From: Lineus longissimus
Taxonomy: Eukaryota; Nemertea; Pilidiophora; Heteronemertea; Lineidae
DNA length: 64,000 nucleotides
Assembly (NCBI RefSeq): GCF_910592395.1
Contig: NC_088319.1
Location: 11,160,001-11,224,000 of the forward strand
Direction of reading: 5' to 3'
The notes beneath the pieces were generated by a model. It worked only from the letters and a program-made list of their open reading frames with translations. It was not told the origin of the DNA and searched no databases. Shown here in pieces: positions 1 to 11,373 of the stretch. Within the stretch, counting starts at the first letter, position 1; every line of letters starts with the position of its first letter. A program made the translations under genes and the position numbers.

Positions 1-153
1 ACTCTGTCCATTATCAAGTACTTTGCCATGTAAGACATGTATGTTGTTTGCCATTATTGGAGGGAAATATAGGTACATGTACTCCAGCTTCAGCGATCTT
101 AGAGCGTGCTTCATGAACTACATGTATCATAAATAAAACGATTGCCCCTTTCT

Positions 154-339
154 GATTGGTCTAATTATGCCACACCACAATTCCTATTTATGCCGTGGCA
201 TAATTCTGAATTCTGCCGCGGCATAATTCACGAGATCCGATGTTTTGATTGGTTGATTTATGGTGCACCACAATTCCTATTTATGCCGTGGCATAATTCT
301 GAATTTTGTCCACTCGCGCCAGCCATAGACGTTTTGATG
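154..339. repeat. 93-bp tandem duplication with internal palindromes
   Basis: Two copies of a 93-bp unit (154-246 and 247-339). The segment CACCACAATTCCTATTTATG and the following GCCGTGGCATAATTCTGAATT recur at an offset of exactly 93 bases; the last third of the second copy has diverged. TATGCCGTGGCATA and TGCCGCGGCA inside it are self-complementary. A short open frame across it only reflects the duplication. No gene is seen here. Confidence 0.75.
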
Positions 340-1929
340 CAGAGACAGTCTTAGGTCAGTGAAATTAGAATATTACTCAGCCTGAAGAGCTACATGGAAT
401 GCCATCGAGCAGATAACTCGTTCCTTGGTTAGTGTGCAATACCCAACTCGACCCAAGAGACGCTTTATCTCTGTCAATATTTCTTATCCAGTATCCAATC
501 TTGTGTCGCCTTATGGGAATATTACTAATGGCACATGGAGAAAGACCTTAGTATTTACTTCCATATACATATTGGACAGCATACTCAGCAAGGGTAATAA
601 AGAAGACACTTTCTGTGAGACCACAGTCTTTCAATAAATACCCTGGTGAGACACACCATAAAGTGAATTTCTTTCCCTTGGAACACTGTATGTTTACTTC
701 GATTAGCTTATCAGATCGAGGAGCAATCCACGTTTGCCGAAGCAACGCATTCACGACCAAGAGACTGTCATTAAGTGTACATTTTTTTTCATGCCGATTT
801 ATCAACGGTGTGAGACATTACTTGAGTCTCCCTAAGCACGACAAACAACGCCGATAAATCGGCGTGATTTTTTCATGGTAGGACTTAATATCGCGTTAAT
901 CAATAAGATAAAGAAGCCAAACTACCCATTTTCAGCCTGGTGCTTTTTATGAGCTGCGGCGGTTCTTGACATTTCCAAGGTGTCGCATCTTGGTAGTACT
1001 ATTCCCGGCTTTAATTCGGAAGTGCACCGCCCCTATTACCTATATCATTTATGTAGCGTTCTTAGCGGAGGAAACGATGTGTTAAGCAAGTTTAAATTGC
1101 ATTTTGTTCACTATTTGGAGTCAATTTAAGATAGAATTCGTTCAATAAGAACCTACTGTTTGAAAATTCTAGAAGTTTTGGCAATTTGAAGTGAAATCAA
1201 CCTCCTTGCTTTGGAACGGTTTTACTACGGGTTAACATATTTGCAGTGGATTTGTTTAACTTTCTGATTCTCTACCATTCACACATTCCCGAAGCTGACC
1301 GGAAGTCTCCCCATGTAATACCTCATGGGCTCTTTTCTAATGCCTTTAGAATTTAGAATTTAGAACACTTCTGATTGGATGCTACGACAGGAAGTCTCAC
1401 CATAATGAGCTTTCGGTAATTCCAGCATGGTAAAGATGTTATTGCGAGGCTAGAATTGAATTTACGGCGGACTGGTGAGAAAATGGGGAGATGGCTTTTT
1501 GAGACTGAAAAGTGACGGTGTCTTCGATTAGGTTGAAGTACATCTAGCTACATTTGCCATATCTCACGAAGTCATGACGCACAGATCACTTAGCTCTGCA
1601 AAATAATCAGGAAGTCACGAGTCCAGGTGGATCCAATAAAACGAACTGCCATGTTTAGGTTTTCAAGCAATCCATCAAAGATGAAATATAAATTGACAGA
1701 ACTGCACTGACTCAGCATTGTCGTCTATGGCAACCAATGACGCTATATAATCAGCTTAATCGCGCAGAAACTGTTTTCTACAGATGACAGGTTTACGCGT
1801 ATTGTATCGTCAAAGAATGTATCTTAACCCAATATGGTCATCAATATATTAGAAGGAAACAAAAATGCGTAACAATTCTTATGAGAAATTGTAATTTTAG
1901 TGCCGTCCAAAATTCAGAGTAATGTCTTT
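340..1929. other. Intergenic, no gene recognised
   Basis: Only short frames (under 90 codons) with no recognisable protein motif. A small palindrome, CGCCGATAAATCGGCG, lies near 850. Nothing else can be supported. Confidence 0.5.
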
Positions 1930-2017
1930 GGCAATTTTAGGGTCTTCTGTCCGAGATACAGATTAACAACTGCGGCAATTCTGGGGTCTTATGTCCGAGA
2001 TCCAGAGTTACATATAT
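1930..2017. repeat. 44-bp direct tandem repeat, two copies
   Basis: The block GGCAATTTTAGGGTCTTCTG-TCCGAGATACAG at 1930 recurs in slightly changed form at 1974 (GGCAATTCTGGGGTCTTATG-TCCGAGATCCAG). The offset is 44 bases. Confidence 0.6.
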
Positions 2018-2648
2018 GGTGGTTCCCCATTTTTCGGTGTTATCATGCAATAGACAGCTGGAGAGATCAAGACTTTTCAAAAGAGGAGAACAGTGAAGAA
2101 CGTGTTTATCTGCTGCGTTCATGAGCAAAAGCATTCAAAACCATACTAGTCTCATGAAGACTTATCAACGGCAGCAGTCGGTTCAAGCAGTTTTGCAATC
2201 TTAACGAAGAGCTACGAACGACGAAGTGGATCCATTGCGTAGGGTACGGTATAAGTATTAAATGAACATTGCGTCGTAATCATTCTGAATGCACGTAAAG
2301 TTTTTGTCGGCCTATTGCACCCACTGGCCGAAGAATCAGAAAATATATTTGCGAAATTCAATCAGTGCCATAAAATTTTATTTTTACATTTTGCCACATA
2401 AAAAACACTAAGTACACATCTGTTTCCAGTACGTTCGCATTCAACCTATCACTTTCATCGCAAACTTCAATGACGGGTCTCAATCATGTCATTACAGATG
2501 AAACAACCTTGCCCTTAGCGTTGTCTGTTTACAAAACACATGTACAGCAACATTCCGATGACAAAAAAATCATATCGGAAATCGATCCTCGACAATTCCC
2601 TGGAGCACTTTGTGTTTTCCGAGATACTTTCACTGAAAGAAAAATATG

Positions 2649-2686
2649 TTTACATGTATATGTACACATGTACATATACATGTAAA
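2649..2686. repeat. Perfect 38-bp palindrome of TACATGTA type
   Basis: Two perfect 18-base arms (TTTACATGTATATGTACA and its reverse complement) around a 2-base CA centre. Dense ACATGTA words of this kind recur elsewhere in the window. It may simply be a low-complexity palindromic microsatellite. Confidence 0.7.
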
Positions 2687-2819
2687 TACATCGTCGTCCC
2701 CAGACACAATGACCGATTTTTGCTAGAACATGAAATCCCAAAGCTAAGAGAACTCTTTCAAAGCGAATTAAATGCCACTTTCAAGGGTGCAACAGCTAGC
2801 CTTCCATGTAATGATTAAA

Positions 2820-5057
2820 ATAGACCTTCTCTTCATTTAGAAGGAACTAGTTCATTTAGGATTTTAAGTTCTAGCCAAAGCGGTGCTGCCTACACTGCAT
2901 GGTCAATCCCAATGAGGCTGCTAGCGGAGCCAGAGGTTTTAGTTACCAAAGTGTCGCTGTAAGCAGGTAACAGAGAAGGGAGAAAGAGATCACGGACAGG
3001 CATTCCACAACTGCCAGGGAAAGGTAGCAAGGTTCTATTGGCAGTTACTTGCCATTGTCAATGTTTGATAAGTAGTGTTTTGAGGCTGCCAGCAGAATTA
3101 GGTGATTTTGTCACCAATCGCGTATCGCTGTAACACAGGAGGTAGCAATAGGGTTACGTAGGCGTCCTTTCGAGTCAACAAGAAACATCTGGTGTATCAT
3201 ACCGCTTAGAGTCTAATGTGCTTGGCCGCCTGACGATTAGCTGCCTGGGCCATACGAGTACTTCCCCTGCATGTAGGATCAGGTTACCAGCACCAGTACT
3301 CCCTTTTGCTACAAGCGAGAGACATTAATGAGGAAGACTGATATTTACGCGTACCATTTTATCGTCATCAACTAGCTGATTAATTAATTGTTGTGAACCT
3401 CTGTACATCGGAACATACTGCTCTGGCCTTCATTCTCCAAGGTCAGTGCTCGGGATTTTAACTCGTGGCAACTTCGCGTAGGCGGGGATTCATTTCAGTG
3501 GAACAGGAGAGATACGCCTGTCAGCGAATTACCAAAGCCTAAATAATTACAAATTGTTCAATGGAGTATAGACCTGTTTGATTGTTATCTCTGCTGATGC
3601 AAGGTAGGTCACTATTGTCTTCCACAAATCATAGCTAGCTCGTGGTAACGTTCGCAGGCGAGGAGCTCATTCATTCCAGTGGAACAGGGGCGATACGACA
3701 GTGAATTACCTTGAAAGTGGAATAAACTGAATAATATCGACTGTTACAACATGTAACAATTGTTCAGTGGAACATTCGCCTGTTTGATTGCTGATGTGAT
3801 CATGCAAGGTAGGTCACTGTTGTCTTTCACAAATCCTGGTTGGCATCACGATGATGCGACGCACGCTCATGAAATTGATGTAAGTTCCAGGCAAATCCAT
3901 TGTCTGCTCAGAAAGACCGCCTTCATCCTGGAGAGAAAGGTTCCCTCTTATTAGAACGACATTTTATGATTCTGACTGCCTGGTTCTTGGAAGGGAAGGC
4001 AGGACTTTCAATTCCACAAATAACATGACCACCGCCGGATTTTCTAGAAGGCGCCGGTTTCTGTGTCGGATCAGAAGAATCGCCAAGAATCACCAAGGCA
4101 TTAATTTCATGATTGTCACCATCCCTACCACATGTCTCTATCCCTACATAGCCAAAACCATCGCGTGCCATCTACTCTTTCGTTCTCTAAACCATATCAA
4201 TACACGTCAGTCCATCACGACTAGCATTAATATTTGATATCACCAGGACTTAATGCATTAGGACCAGAAAGCTAATACCGCTAATGGTAAGCTGACAAAT
4301 AGCATATGGGCTAATAACAATAAAACCTATATGCTATGATAGGGCTGACATCAGTGAAGCTTTAAGCAACAGGTAGTTGAGCGAGGAACGATCAACGAAA
4401 ATCTATTGGGATGAAAATGGTATATATATCAAGGTTTTACTGATGATGGCAGTGATAATAATCCCTACAATTTACATTTAGATTCTCTTGACGTTACTGA
4501 GAAAGATACGTCCCTGGATGACAACCTGTTGACAAACCTTTGGAAAGTGGGCCTGGTTTTTGGTCCTCCGTCCTCGATATCAGCATATGCAACTGCCTGT
4601 CGGCTGTGCAAATCGTATTTCCAAATTAACCTACATGACATAAAGACCAACTTACAACCCAAGTACTGAAACACTATTACAAATACAGAAGTCCTTAGTT
4701 GTGACAATAGTAACTCTCAGTTGTCATTATTAATGTAATCATGTTACTAGGTTCGTTTGGTAATGACGGGGTTACAGTTGTCCTATTTGTAACACGAACC
4801 TTAGTTGCTCTAAGAGACACGTAAATCATATCGTAGTACATTGTACAATGGGATCGACAAGTGATCTTACCCTCCTTGTTGAGAATACGACTTTGTATTA
4901 GGCATTTGATAACGATGTAGCCTTCTCCGGGTCTGATGAGATACAATAAAGGTTGGCATGGCCAACAAGCAGTGTCAATGATCGAATTTGAGCTGTCCGA
5001 ATCCATTTTCTCGAAATACAATATTATGACAGTGACTCTGACACGCCCACCAATCAG
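2820..5057. repeat. Gene-free stretch with a ~190-bp direct duplication
   Basis: No coding region recognised. Two related blocks at about 3462-3630 and 3645-3835 share TCATTTCAGTGGAACAGG, GACCTGTTTGATTG-like and AAGGTAGGTCACT(A/G)TTGTCTT segments in the same order, so this is a diverged direct duplication. Another pair near 2915 and 3080 shares GAGGCTGC(T/C)AGC(G/A)G and ATCGCTGTAA-like words. The rest is unremarkable. Confidence 0.45.
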
Positions 5058-5062
5058 GAACC
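5058..5062. repeat. Target-site duplication GAACC (left copy)
   Basis: GAACC lies immediately before the first LTR base. The same five bases follow the other LTR at 9846-9850. Five base pairs is a usual Ty3/gypsy target duplication length. Confidence 0.85.
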
Positions 5063-5204
5063 TGTCGAGGATTTACGTAGGTTGATGATCATAAACAAGG
5101 CGGATATGAAAACATAACATGTTTATTAGTAGTCACTAAATTACAGCGCCCTCTGGGCATAGACTATTGAACTCGACTCATAATGTATGGTGTCTCATAC
5201 TACA
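5063..5204 (-). repeat. 3' LTR of the gypsy-type element
   Basis: 142 bp, unusually short for an LTR. On the minus strand it starts TGTAGTATG and ends CTCGACA. It contains an AATAAA polyadenylation hexamer on the element's sense strand (CTAATAAACATG). It matches 9704-9845 base for base as read by eye. Confidence 0.93.
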
Positions 5205-5216
5205 TCCCCCTTTCTC
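5205..5216 (-). other. Polypurine tract of the LTR element
   Basis: On the minus strand the bases directly before the 3' LTR read GAGAAAGGGGGA, the plus-strand primer expected at this place in an LTR retrotransposon. Confidence 0.8.
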
Positions 5217-5398
5217 AGCCTTTAAAGAGTCCTATAAAAGTCCAATGAACAACTGAACACTCAACTTAAATTTTAGCTATAGAGATGATTCCTCAAATGT
5301 CTCTGAACTAGATTATAACTATTATAACTATATTAACCCAATGTCTCTTATGGAAATACTATGAATTACAACATCCTGACTTCTTTTCATTACAAAGT

Positions 5399-8300
5399 CT
5401 ACAGATCAAGTCTGACTGCTGGCTTTGAAATTCTACCAGATCTGGTTGTGACAACTGGTGGTCTCGGAGTGGATTGTCCTGCAGAATTACTAGTATCATT
5501 CTGTGATGTTTCTACTGCAACTGTTCCTGATTCACCATTGCTCACAGATGAATGATCTGAAATGTCTGGAGCAACCTGACTGTCCTGATCAGTATTCAAA
5601 GACGGTGCCAATTGGCATAAGCTCCGCCTATTTCTCCTAAATGTTCCCTTTGGTGTCGTCACCACATAAGAACGTGGAGTCTCAGCATGTCCTGAGATTG
5701 AACCAGTGACCTCCTTATCAGGAATCCACACAGTGTCTCCTATGCCTAGCTGTGGCAGTGATCTGGCTGCGTGATGTTTATCAGCATTCAAAGTCATTTT
5801 TCTCCTATACTCCTCCTCCTTTTTCCTCAAGTCACCATAAGACCACTTTGGCTCCAACTTCGAATGATGCTGAGGAAGTGTGTTCCGCAATCTCCTGCCC
5901 ATTAACAGTTCACTCGGGCTGTACCCATTTTGCAATGGAGTTGAACGGTACGCTAGCAATGCTAATGTGAAGTCCTTTGACTTCTTGATCAAGTTTTTAA
6001 CCGTTTGTACCGCTCTCTCAGCTTCTCCATTCCCTTGTGGGTATAAAGGGCTGCTCGTCACATGTTCGAATTCAAACTTATTGGCAAAACATCTGAAGTC
6101 CTGAGAGTCATACTGAGGTCCGTTATCACTCCTCAGTCTCTCCGGAATTCCATGCCTGGCAAACATGTTTTTCAAGTGTGTAATGACTGCCTGAGATGAG
6201 AGACTTGACAGTTTCTCAACCTCTATGTACCTAGAATAATAATCGACTACGATCAGATACTGTTGCTTTTTGTGTTCGGCAAGATCGGTCCCTATGACTT
6301 GCCAAGGTCTGCGAGGAAATTCACCCTGAAGGTTAGGCTCGTGCCTATAGCTCCTCACTTTCGCACAGACCGCACAGTTTTTAACAAGGTTCTCCAATTG
6401 GGTACTCAATCCCGGCCACCATACGCTATGTTTAGCTCTTTCCCTGCATTTAGTTGTTCCCTGATGGCCTTCATGGATCTTATCAAGTATCTCTAAACGC
6501 ATACTCATCGGAATGACTATACGAGTCCCTCTCATTAGTAACCCATCTTGCACGGTAAGCTCGCCCGAGATTGGATAGAAGGGCTTTACAGCACCTCTAA
6601 CGAATGGACGGTCTGGCCATCCATCTCTACAGTACTGCAACAGTTGACGGCAAACCTCGTCCTCTGATTGTTTCTCCTTAATCTGCTGCAGCCGTCTTTC
6701 ACTGGCTGGCAGATTTTGTGTTATAGCCGAAACGTATGCAGTGACATCTGCATCAAATTTTATGTCTGCCTCAGATCGTTCCCTTTGAAGGGGTGCCCTC
6801 GAAAGAGCATCTGCTATGTAGAGTTCCTTTCCCGGCACATGTTTGATTTGGTACGAGTATTTCATAAGTCTCATTTTGAATCTCTGCACTCTGGCTGGCA
6901 GCATTTCGAGGCTCTTGCCTCCTCCTAGCAGTGGAACTAAAGGCTTATGATCTGTCTCCAATGAGAATGTTTTCCCTAGCACATAGTCCGAAAATCTCTC
7001 GCAAGCCCATGTGGCCGCTAACGCCTCTTTCTCGATTTGTGCATAACGCTTCTCAGTGTCATTTAAAGTCCTTGACGCATATGCTACAGGTCTTTTAACC
7101 CCTTTCTCATGAACCTGTAGAATAACTCCTCCTAATCCATAAGAGGAAGCATCCGCTGAGACTATGGTTTCCTTCTCCGGATCGTAATGCGCAAGTAACG
7201 GTGGAGATATTAGCTCTGCTTTCAAGCTTGAAAATGCTCCTTTCTGGGGACCTTCCCAGACCCAGCTGTTTTTCTTACTCATAAGACAACGTAAAGGTTC
7301 AGTCTTACTCGCTAAGTTCGGTATAAATCTCCCTAGATAGGTTATCATGCCAAGAAATCTCCTGAGTTCTGGCACATTGTTTGGCTCTGGAAAATCCTGT
7401 ACTGCCTTGATTTTCCTTGGGTCAGGCCTAATGCCTTCACTATCAAGTATGTGTGCTAAATACAACAGTTTCTCCTTAGAGATCTCACACTTCGGTCCAT
7501 TCAGAGTTACTCCCGATTCCATGAGTCTGTTTAACACTGCGTGTAACCTCCTATCGTGTTCCTGCTGATCCATACCATAGACAAGTATGTCGTCAATTTC
7601 AACTAGAACGCCGTCAAGTCCTTCAAGAATTTCCTGCATTCGCTTTTGAAAGAGTTCGGGTCCCGATGAGATTCCATAGGGGAGTCTATTGAAACAGTAC
7701 CTGCCCCATGGGGTCATGAACGTTGTGAGCTTTCTACTCTCGGGATCCAATGGGATCTGCCAGAACCCAGAATTTGCATCTAGCTTACTAAAGACCTTTG
7801 CACCCTTTAACTGTGCCAAAGTATAATCAACAGATGGCATTTGATGCCTTTCACGACAGACACTTTCATTAAGTTTAGTCAGGTCCACACATATTCTTAC
7901 AGAACCGTTCGATTTTGGTACTACAACCATGCCAGCACACCAATCCGTTGGCTCTCTCACCTCTGAGACAACCCCTATGTTTGCCATCCTTTCGAGTTCC
8001 GTCTTGGTCCTTGTTAAAAGTGGAATGGCAATTCGTCTAGCCGCAGAAATAGCATAGGGCTCAGCACCATCTTTTAGCTTTATGGTGTAGTCCCCTTTAA
8101 GTTTTCCCAGTCCTGAAAACAACTTTGGGTATTTGGCCTTAATGTTCTTGATATCAGCACTCTCACTATCAACTGATTCTACAACAGACACAAGCTTCAA
8201 TGCACGGATCGCTGGTTGTCCTAGTAATGGATTTTTAAGTCCATCAACGACATAGACTACAGAGTCAACCTTGACATCACGTTTTTGTAGCCTGGTTAGA

Positions 8301-9370
8301 ATGACACCCTTCACCTGAAGTTCATTCCCTCCAGCACCGAATAGCTTCCGGTCTGGCTGGTGTAGCTTCCCTAGCGACGCTTTATTCCTAGTGTAAATGC
8401 CATACGGGATACAAGAGACTTCCGCTCCAGTGTCTATTTTCCAATTAACCTTGGTGCTTCCAAGTTTAACGGCACTCACCCAGCCATTGTGTAACTTACT
8501 GTTAACTGCACCTAGAAATATACCTTCTTCTTGGATTTCACTGACAGTTTTAGAGTTTTTACACATTTTCTGATAATGACCAGTAAATTTGCATTTATGA
8601 CACTCAGCGTCCTTCGCTGGGCAATTCTGTTTACTATGACTTGGAGTCTTGCCACACCTATGACACTTCCCGTCCTTGTTTTTCCATTGTGATTTAGTTC
8701 TCCCACCTGGGTTTCCCTTTCGCTGATGCTGTTTCACCCAACCTGGTTTCTTGTGTCCACCTTTACTACTTGTAGGTTTATCAGAACCACCTACTTTCGC
8801 GACTTCCGCGGTGCTGCCTAGCTCAGTGCCCCTTAACACAGTTTGTTGTGCTTTAACGCTTTCACATTGTCTGACCATTGTCATAGCTTTAGTCAATGTC
8901 AAGTTAGAGTTGAGCTGCATTTTCTCAGCTAGCTTAGTGTCCTTTATGCCAACAACGATTCTGTCCCGGATCAACTCATCCTTTAAGTTTCCGAATTGAC
9001 AATGTTCTGCTAAGCTAAACAAATCAGTTATGAACTGATCCACCGACTCAGTCTCTGACTGTCGCCTTTGATTAAACTTAGCTCTCTCGAATATAACATT
9101 CCTTTTTGGCAAAAAGTAACTCTCAAGTTTTTCTACGATGACATCATATGACCGCCTATCGTCATCCGTTAATGTTATTGAGTTTAAAATGTCATCAGCT
9201 TCGTCGCCCATACAGTAAATCAACGTATTTACTTGGTTTTCCTGTGACTTAGTCGAAAGCCCAGATGCCTCCCTGAACCTATTAAAACGTCGTTTCCATT
9301 TCGGCCAGTCATCTGGTTTGAAGTTAAACTTCTCTGGTGGTTGCACCTGATATGGCATTGCAGTTGCCAT
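5399..9370 (-). CDS. gag-pol: Gag-Pol polyprotein, Ty3/gypsy type, intact
   Basis: A single 1323-residue frame with no stop or frameshift encodes both Gag and Pol. It starts at the ATG at 9370, about 315 bases after the primer site. Approximate domain order: Gag core (1-200); two zinc knuckles near 235 and 258 (the second is CHKCKFTGHYQKMC); aspartic protease with DTG near 313; reverse transcriptase with the catalytic pair in VEIDDILV near 592; RNase H from about 730 (SADASSYG, later TDHKPL near 805); integrase with an HHCC zinc module near 963-1000 and a D-D-E triad near GTDL (1023), SDNGPQ (1080) and NGEAERA (1112). The usual aromatic residue before xDD in RT is Glu here; related families carry QIDD at this position, so it is probably a clade trait and not damage. 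The C-terminus ends with a TRSGRISKPAVRLDL tail. All catalytic residues I can check are present, so autonomous activity is possible. Confidence 0.95.
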   Translation of the reverse strand: MATAMPYQVQPPEKFNFKPDDWPKWKRRFNRFREASGLSTKSQENQVNTLIYCMGDEADDILNSITLTDDDRRSYDVIVEKLESYFLPKRNVIFERAKFNQRRQSETESVDQFITDLFSLAEHCQFGNLKDELIRDRIVVGIKDTKLAEKMQLNSNLTLTKAMTMVRQCESVKAQQTVLRGTELGSTAEVAKVGGSDKPTSSKGGHKKPGWVKQHQRKGNPGGRTKSQWKNKDGKCHRCGKTPSHSKQNCPAKDAECHKCKFTGHYQKMCKNSKTVSEIQEEGIFLGAVNSKLHNGWVSAVKLGSTKVNWKIDTGAEVSCIPYGIYTRNKASLGKLHQPDRKLFGAGGNELQVKGVILTRLQKRDVKVDSVVYVVDGLKNPLLGQPAIRALKLVSVVESVDSESADIKNIKAKYPKLFSGLGKLKGDYTIKLKDGAEPYAISAARRIAIPLLTRTKTELERMANIGVVSEVREPTDWCAGMVVVPKSNGSVRICVDLTKLNESVCRERHQMPSVDYTLAQLKGAKVFSKLDANSGFWQIPLDPESRKLTTFMTPWGRYCFNRLPYGISSGPELFQKRMQEILEGLDGVLVEIDDILVYGMDQQEHDRRLHAVLNRLMESGVTLNGPKCEISKEKLLYLAHILDSEGIRPDPRKIKAVQDFPEPNNVPELRRFLGMITYLGRFIPNLASKTEPLRCLMSKKNSWVWEGPQKGAFSSLKAELISPPLLAHYDPEKETIVSADASSYGLGGVILQVHEKGVKRPVAYASRTLNDTEKRYAQIEKEALAATWACERFSDYVLGKTFSLETDHKPLVPLLGGGKSLEMLPARVQRFKMRLMKYSYQIKHVPGKELYIADALSRAPLQRERSEADIKFDADVTAYVSAITQNLPASERRLQQIKEKQSEDEVCRQLLQYCRDGWPDRPFVRGAVKPFYPISGELTVQDGLLMRGTRIVIPMSMRLEILDKIHEGHQGTTKCRERAKHSVWWPGLSTQLENLVKNCAVCAKVRSYRHEPNLQGEFPRRPWQVIGTDLAEHKKQQYLIVVDYYSRYIEVEKLSSLSSQAVITHLKNMFARHGIPERLRSDNGPQYDSQDFRCFANKFEFEHVTSSPLYPQGNGEAERAVQTVKNLIKKSKDFTLALLAYRSTPLQNGYSPSELLMGRRLRNTLPQHHSKLEPKWSYGDLRKKEEEYRRKMTLNADKHHAARSLPQLGIGDTVWIPDKEVTGSISGHAETPRSYVVTTPKGTFRRNRRSLCQLAPSLNTDQDSQVAPDISDHSSVSNGESGTVAVETSQNDTSNSAGQSTPRPPVVTTRSGRISKPAVRLDL

Positions 9371-9685
9371 GGTTATACTTTAGTTCTCGCCTAAGAAACT
9401 ACTTCAAGTGTGCACGTTCACTAGATTCTCTACCAAGAATCTCCGAACTCCGCCTAGAATTTCGCATGAACCGTACCGGCCTCCGTAGATCTCCTAATCG
9501 TTGTGCGAGGTCAACGTCACTTGAAGCACGTGCGCGACGAACGTTCCGATTACGATTTTTTTTCCGCCATGTGGCCCATGACCTACTTTCGGCCCGGACT
9601 TTTGTCAGCCGTTTACAATCGGAATAGAACCGATTTTGACATACTAATAAGTTCAACCTGTTCTATAAATGTTTTTCTTCATCTA
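9371..9685 (-). other. Untranslated leader of the LTR element
   Basis: Lies between the primer site and the gag-pol start codon. It has short frames on both strands but nothing recognisable. It probably carries the packaging and dimerisation signals, which cannot be identified by eye. Confidence 0.5.
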
Positions 9686-9703
9686 ATCCCACTTCTGACA
9701 CCA
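9686..9703 (-). other. Primer-binding site, tRNA-Leu type
   Basis: On the minus strand the 18 bases directly after the 5' LTR read TGGTGTCAGAAGTGGGAT. The plus-strand complement ATCCCACTTCTGACACCA has the form of the 3' end of an animal tRNA-Leu (CAG family) with CCA added. There is no gap between LTR and primer site. Confidence 0.85.
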
Positions 9704-9845
9704 TGTCGAGGATTTACGTAGGTTGATGATCATAAACAAGGCGGATATGAAAACATAACATGTTTATTAGTAGTCACTAAATTACAGCGCCCTCTGGGCA
9801 TAGACTATTGAACTCGACTCATAATGTATGGTGTCTCATACTACA
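9704..9845 (-). repeat. 5' LTR of the gypsy-type element
   Basis: 142 bp, identical by eye to 5063-5204. On the minus strand this is the upstream LTR and should hold the promoter. It is followed on the plus strand by the GAACC target duplication. Confidence 0.93.
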
Positions 9846-9850
9846 GAACC

Positions 9851-11132
9851 GTTTCTCACATACTGTGAACCGCTAATTATTTGCGGGCATATCATTTTCG
9901 AGGATTTCGCGAATAATTATGATTCGCAAAATGATATCGCGAAAGTATTTTTCAGTGCAGAAAATTTCGCGCATCACACAGAATATAGTACATGCAGTTA
10001 GTAGAGCGCAATCATTTTTGCAATGAATGATCGAAATGATTTTGAATTAAAATGGTAACTGTAAATGCAATAGACTCAGTGTGTATTTCACCAACCTACT
10101 TTCCGAAGCGATGTATGGCCATCAATTACCATATCCCCAGTGGCCCAGTGTTGATGAATCTAAATTTTTCATCAGAAACAGCGTCTGGGACTTGACCAAT
10201 TTCCCTAGCCGCGTAAGTTAGTACCACCTACATCGAAGCAGATGTGTTTTTAAACCTATTAACGACTCATTCATAATTCATAGAGTGATAAAGGTTGTCG
10301 AGTGAATAATATTGCCAACAAGTCAAGTTCCATCCTTTTCACCATCTATATTTCTCTACGACTTGGGATGGGATGGTTTGACCCAATCAGTGACCATGTT
10401 AACACGGACGGTCATAGTCACAAAGCGGCCAAGGGGTTATTAAGCATTTTCATCATTTCACAAGAATACGGAGTACATCCCCCCAAAAGAGTATGGGTTA
10501 TACCACTGAAACTTCTTGATCTATTCCCGAAGAACTGAGAAGGGGTGGTGAGGTCATCGTCCTGGGACTCGTTAGCTCTATTCAAGTTATTATTCCATAT
10601 TTTCCATATGCATATCATGTTGGTGACTGTTAATCATGTGACTATAACTTAGCCAATCGGAGCCTGTCATCTCGGACATTCTACAAACCGCTGTCGTTTG
10701 ACCATTGAGGTTGCGTTTCCCAACCATTGACAGAAAGCCTTATATTTAGTATCATCGATGGACTCTGAGCCAAGTTGCAGACGAAATGAAAGCGTGTAAC
10801 ATGTTTTATATACCATTGCCTTCACTCACAGCAATGATATCTTCTCTATTCTCTAGCGTGGAAGATGAAATCTTAATGCACAGACAAAAAAACAGCATTC
10901 AGCTTTGGATAGTGCATATGAACGAGACAAATGATAGATCGTTAAACGTTATAGCTTGATATATTGGAAATTGACCGTACTGTTCATGTGCACGTACATG
11001 TTTAACGCAGTCGGATTAAAGGATTTGGTTTTGTATCAATTTATCCTCCATACTGGTGACAGTCTGCTTCGCCATGAACGACGCAGGTGCATCATTCACT
11101 AGTCATTAACCCAAGTGGTATTCACTGGTATT
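9851..11132. other. Intergenic, no gene recognised
   Basis: No coding motif on either strand. AT-rich in its first 250 bases. Nothing to report beyond ordinary intergenic sequence. Confidence 0.4.
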
Positions 11133-11373
11133 CACTCTTAAAAATAAAAGTTTTTGAGCTTTTCGAAAACTTTTACAGGTTTTCGGGCTAACACAAATAA
11201 GAACCGCGTTGAGGTTTTTCAGCGGAATGAATAATGCTTAGATGTTTTTTTAGAACCTCAAAAATAATTTTTGGGTTTTTCATTTTACCGAAGAGCTCTA
11301 CTGGGTGCATTGTGTTTGCTGAAAAATATTTAGAGGTTTTTGCAAAAGCTCAAAAACATTATTTCTGAGAGTG
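11133..11373. mobile_element. Foldback MITE, CACTCTTA family, copy A (241 bp)
   Basis: The ends are inverted repeats of about 30 bases: left CACTCTTAAAAATAAAAG-TTTTTGAGCTTTT, right end reverse complement CACTCTCAGAAATAATG-TTTTTGAGCTTTT. The interior is also quasi-palindromic: the left half holds AGGTTTTTC after GGCTAACACAAATA, and the right half holds its inverted counterpart. It has no coding capacity. Related copies lie near 12.0, 19.7-20.1, 28.5, 31.4, 54.8, 55.8 and 56.9 kb. The target duplication is unclear and the superfamily unassigned. Confidence 0.8.

Larger units (their letters stand above)
5063..9845 (-). mobile_element. Complete Ty3/gypsy-type LTR retrotransposon (young insertion)
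   Basis: The element is 4783 bp on the minus strand. It has two 142-bp LTRs that begin TG and end CA, a GAACC target duplication on both sides (5058-5062 and 9846-9850), a primer-binding site directly inside the 5' LTR, a polypurine tract next to the 3' LTR, and one uninterrupted gag-pol frame. The order protease, RT, RNase H, integrase is that of Ty3/gypsy (Metaviridae). No envelope gene and no chromodomain are visible. As read by eye the two LTRs are identical, which means a very recent insertion. The clade is probably one of the metazoan lineages without a chromodomain (Mag/SURL-like), judged from the tRNA-Leu primer site and the C-terminal TRSGRxSKP motif; this part is inference. Confidence 0.95.
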
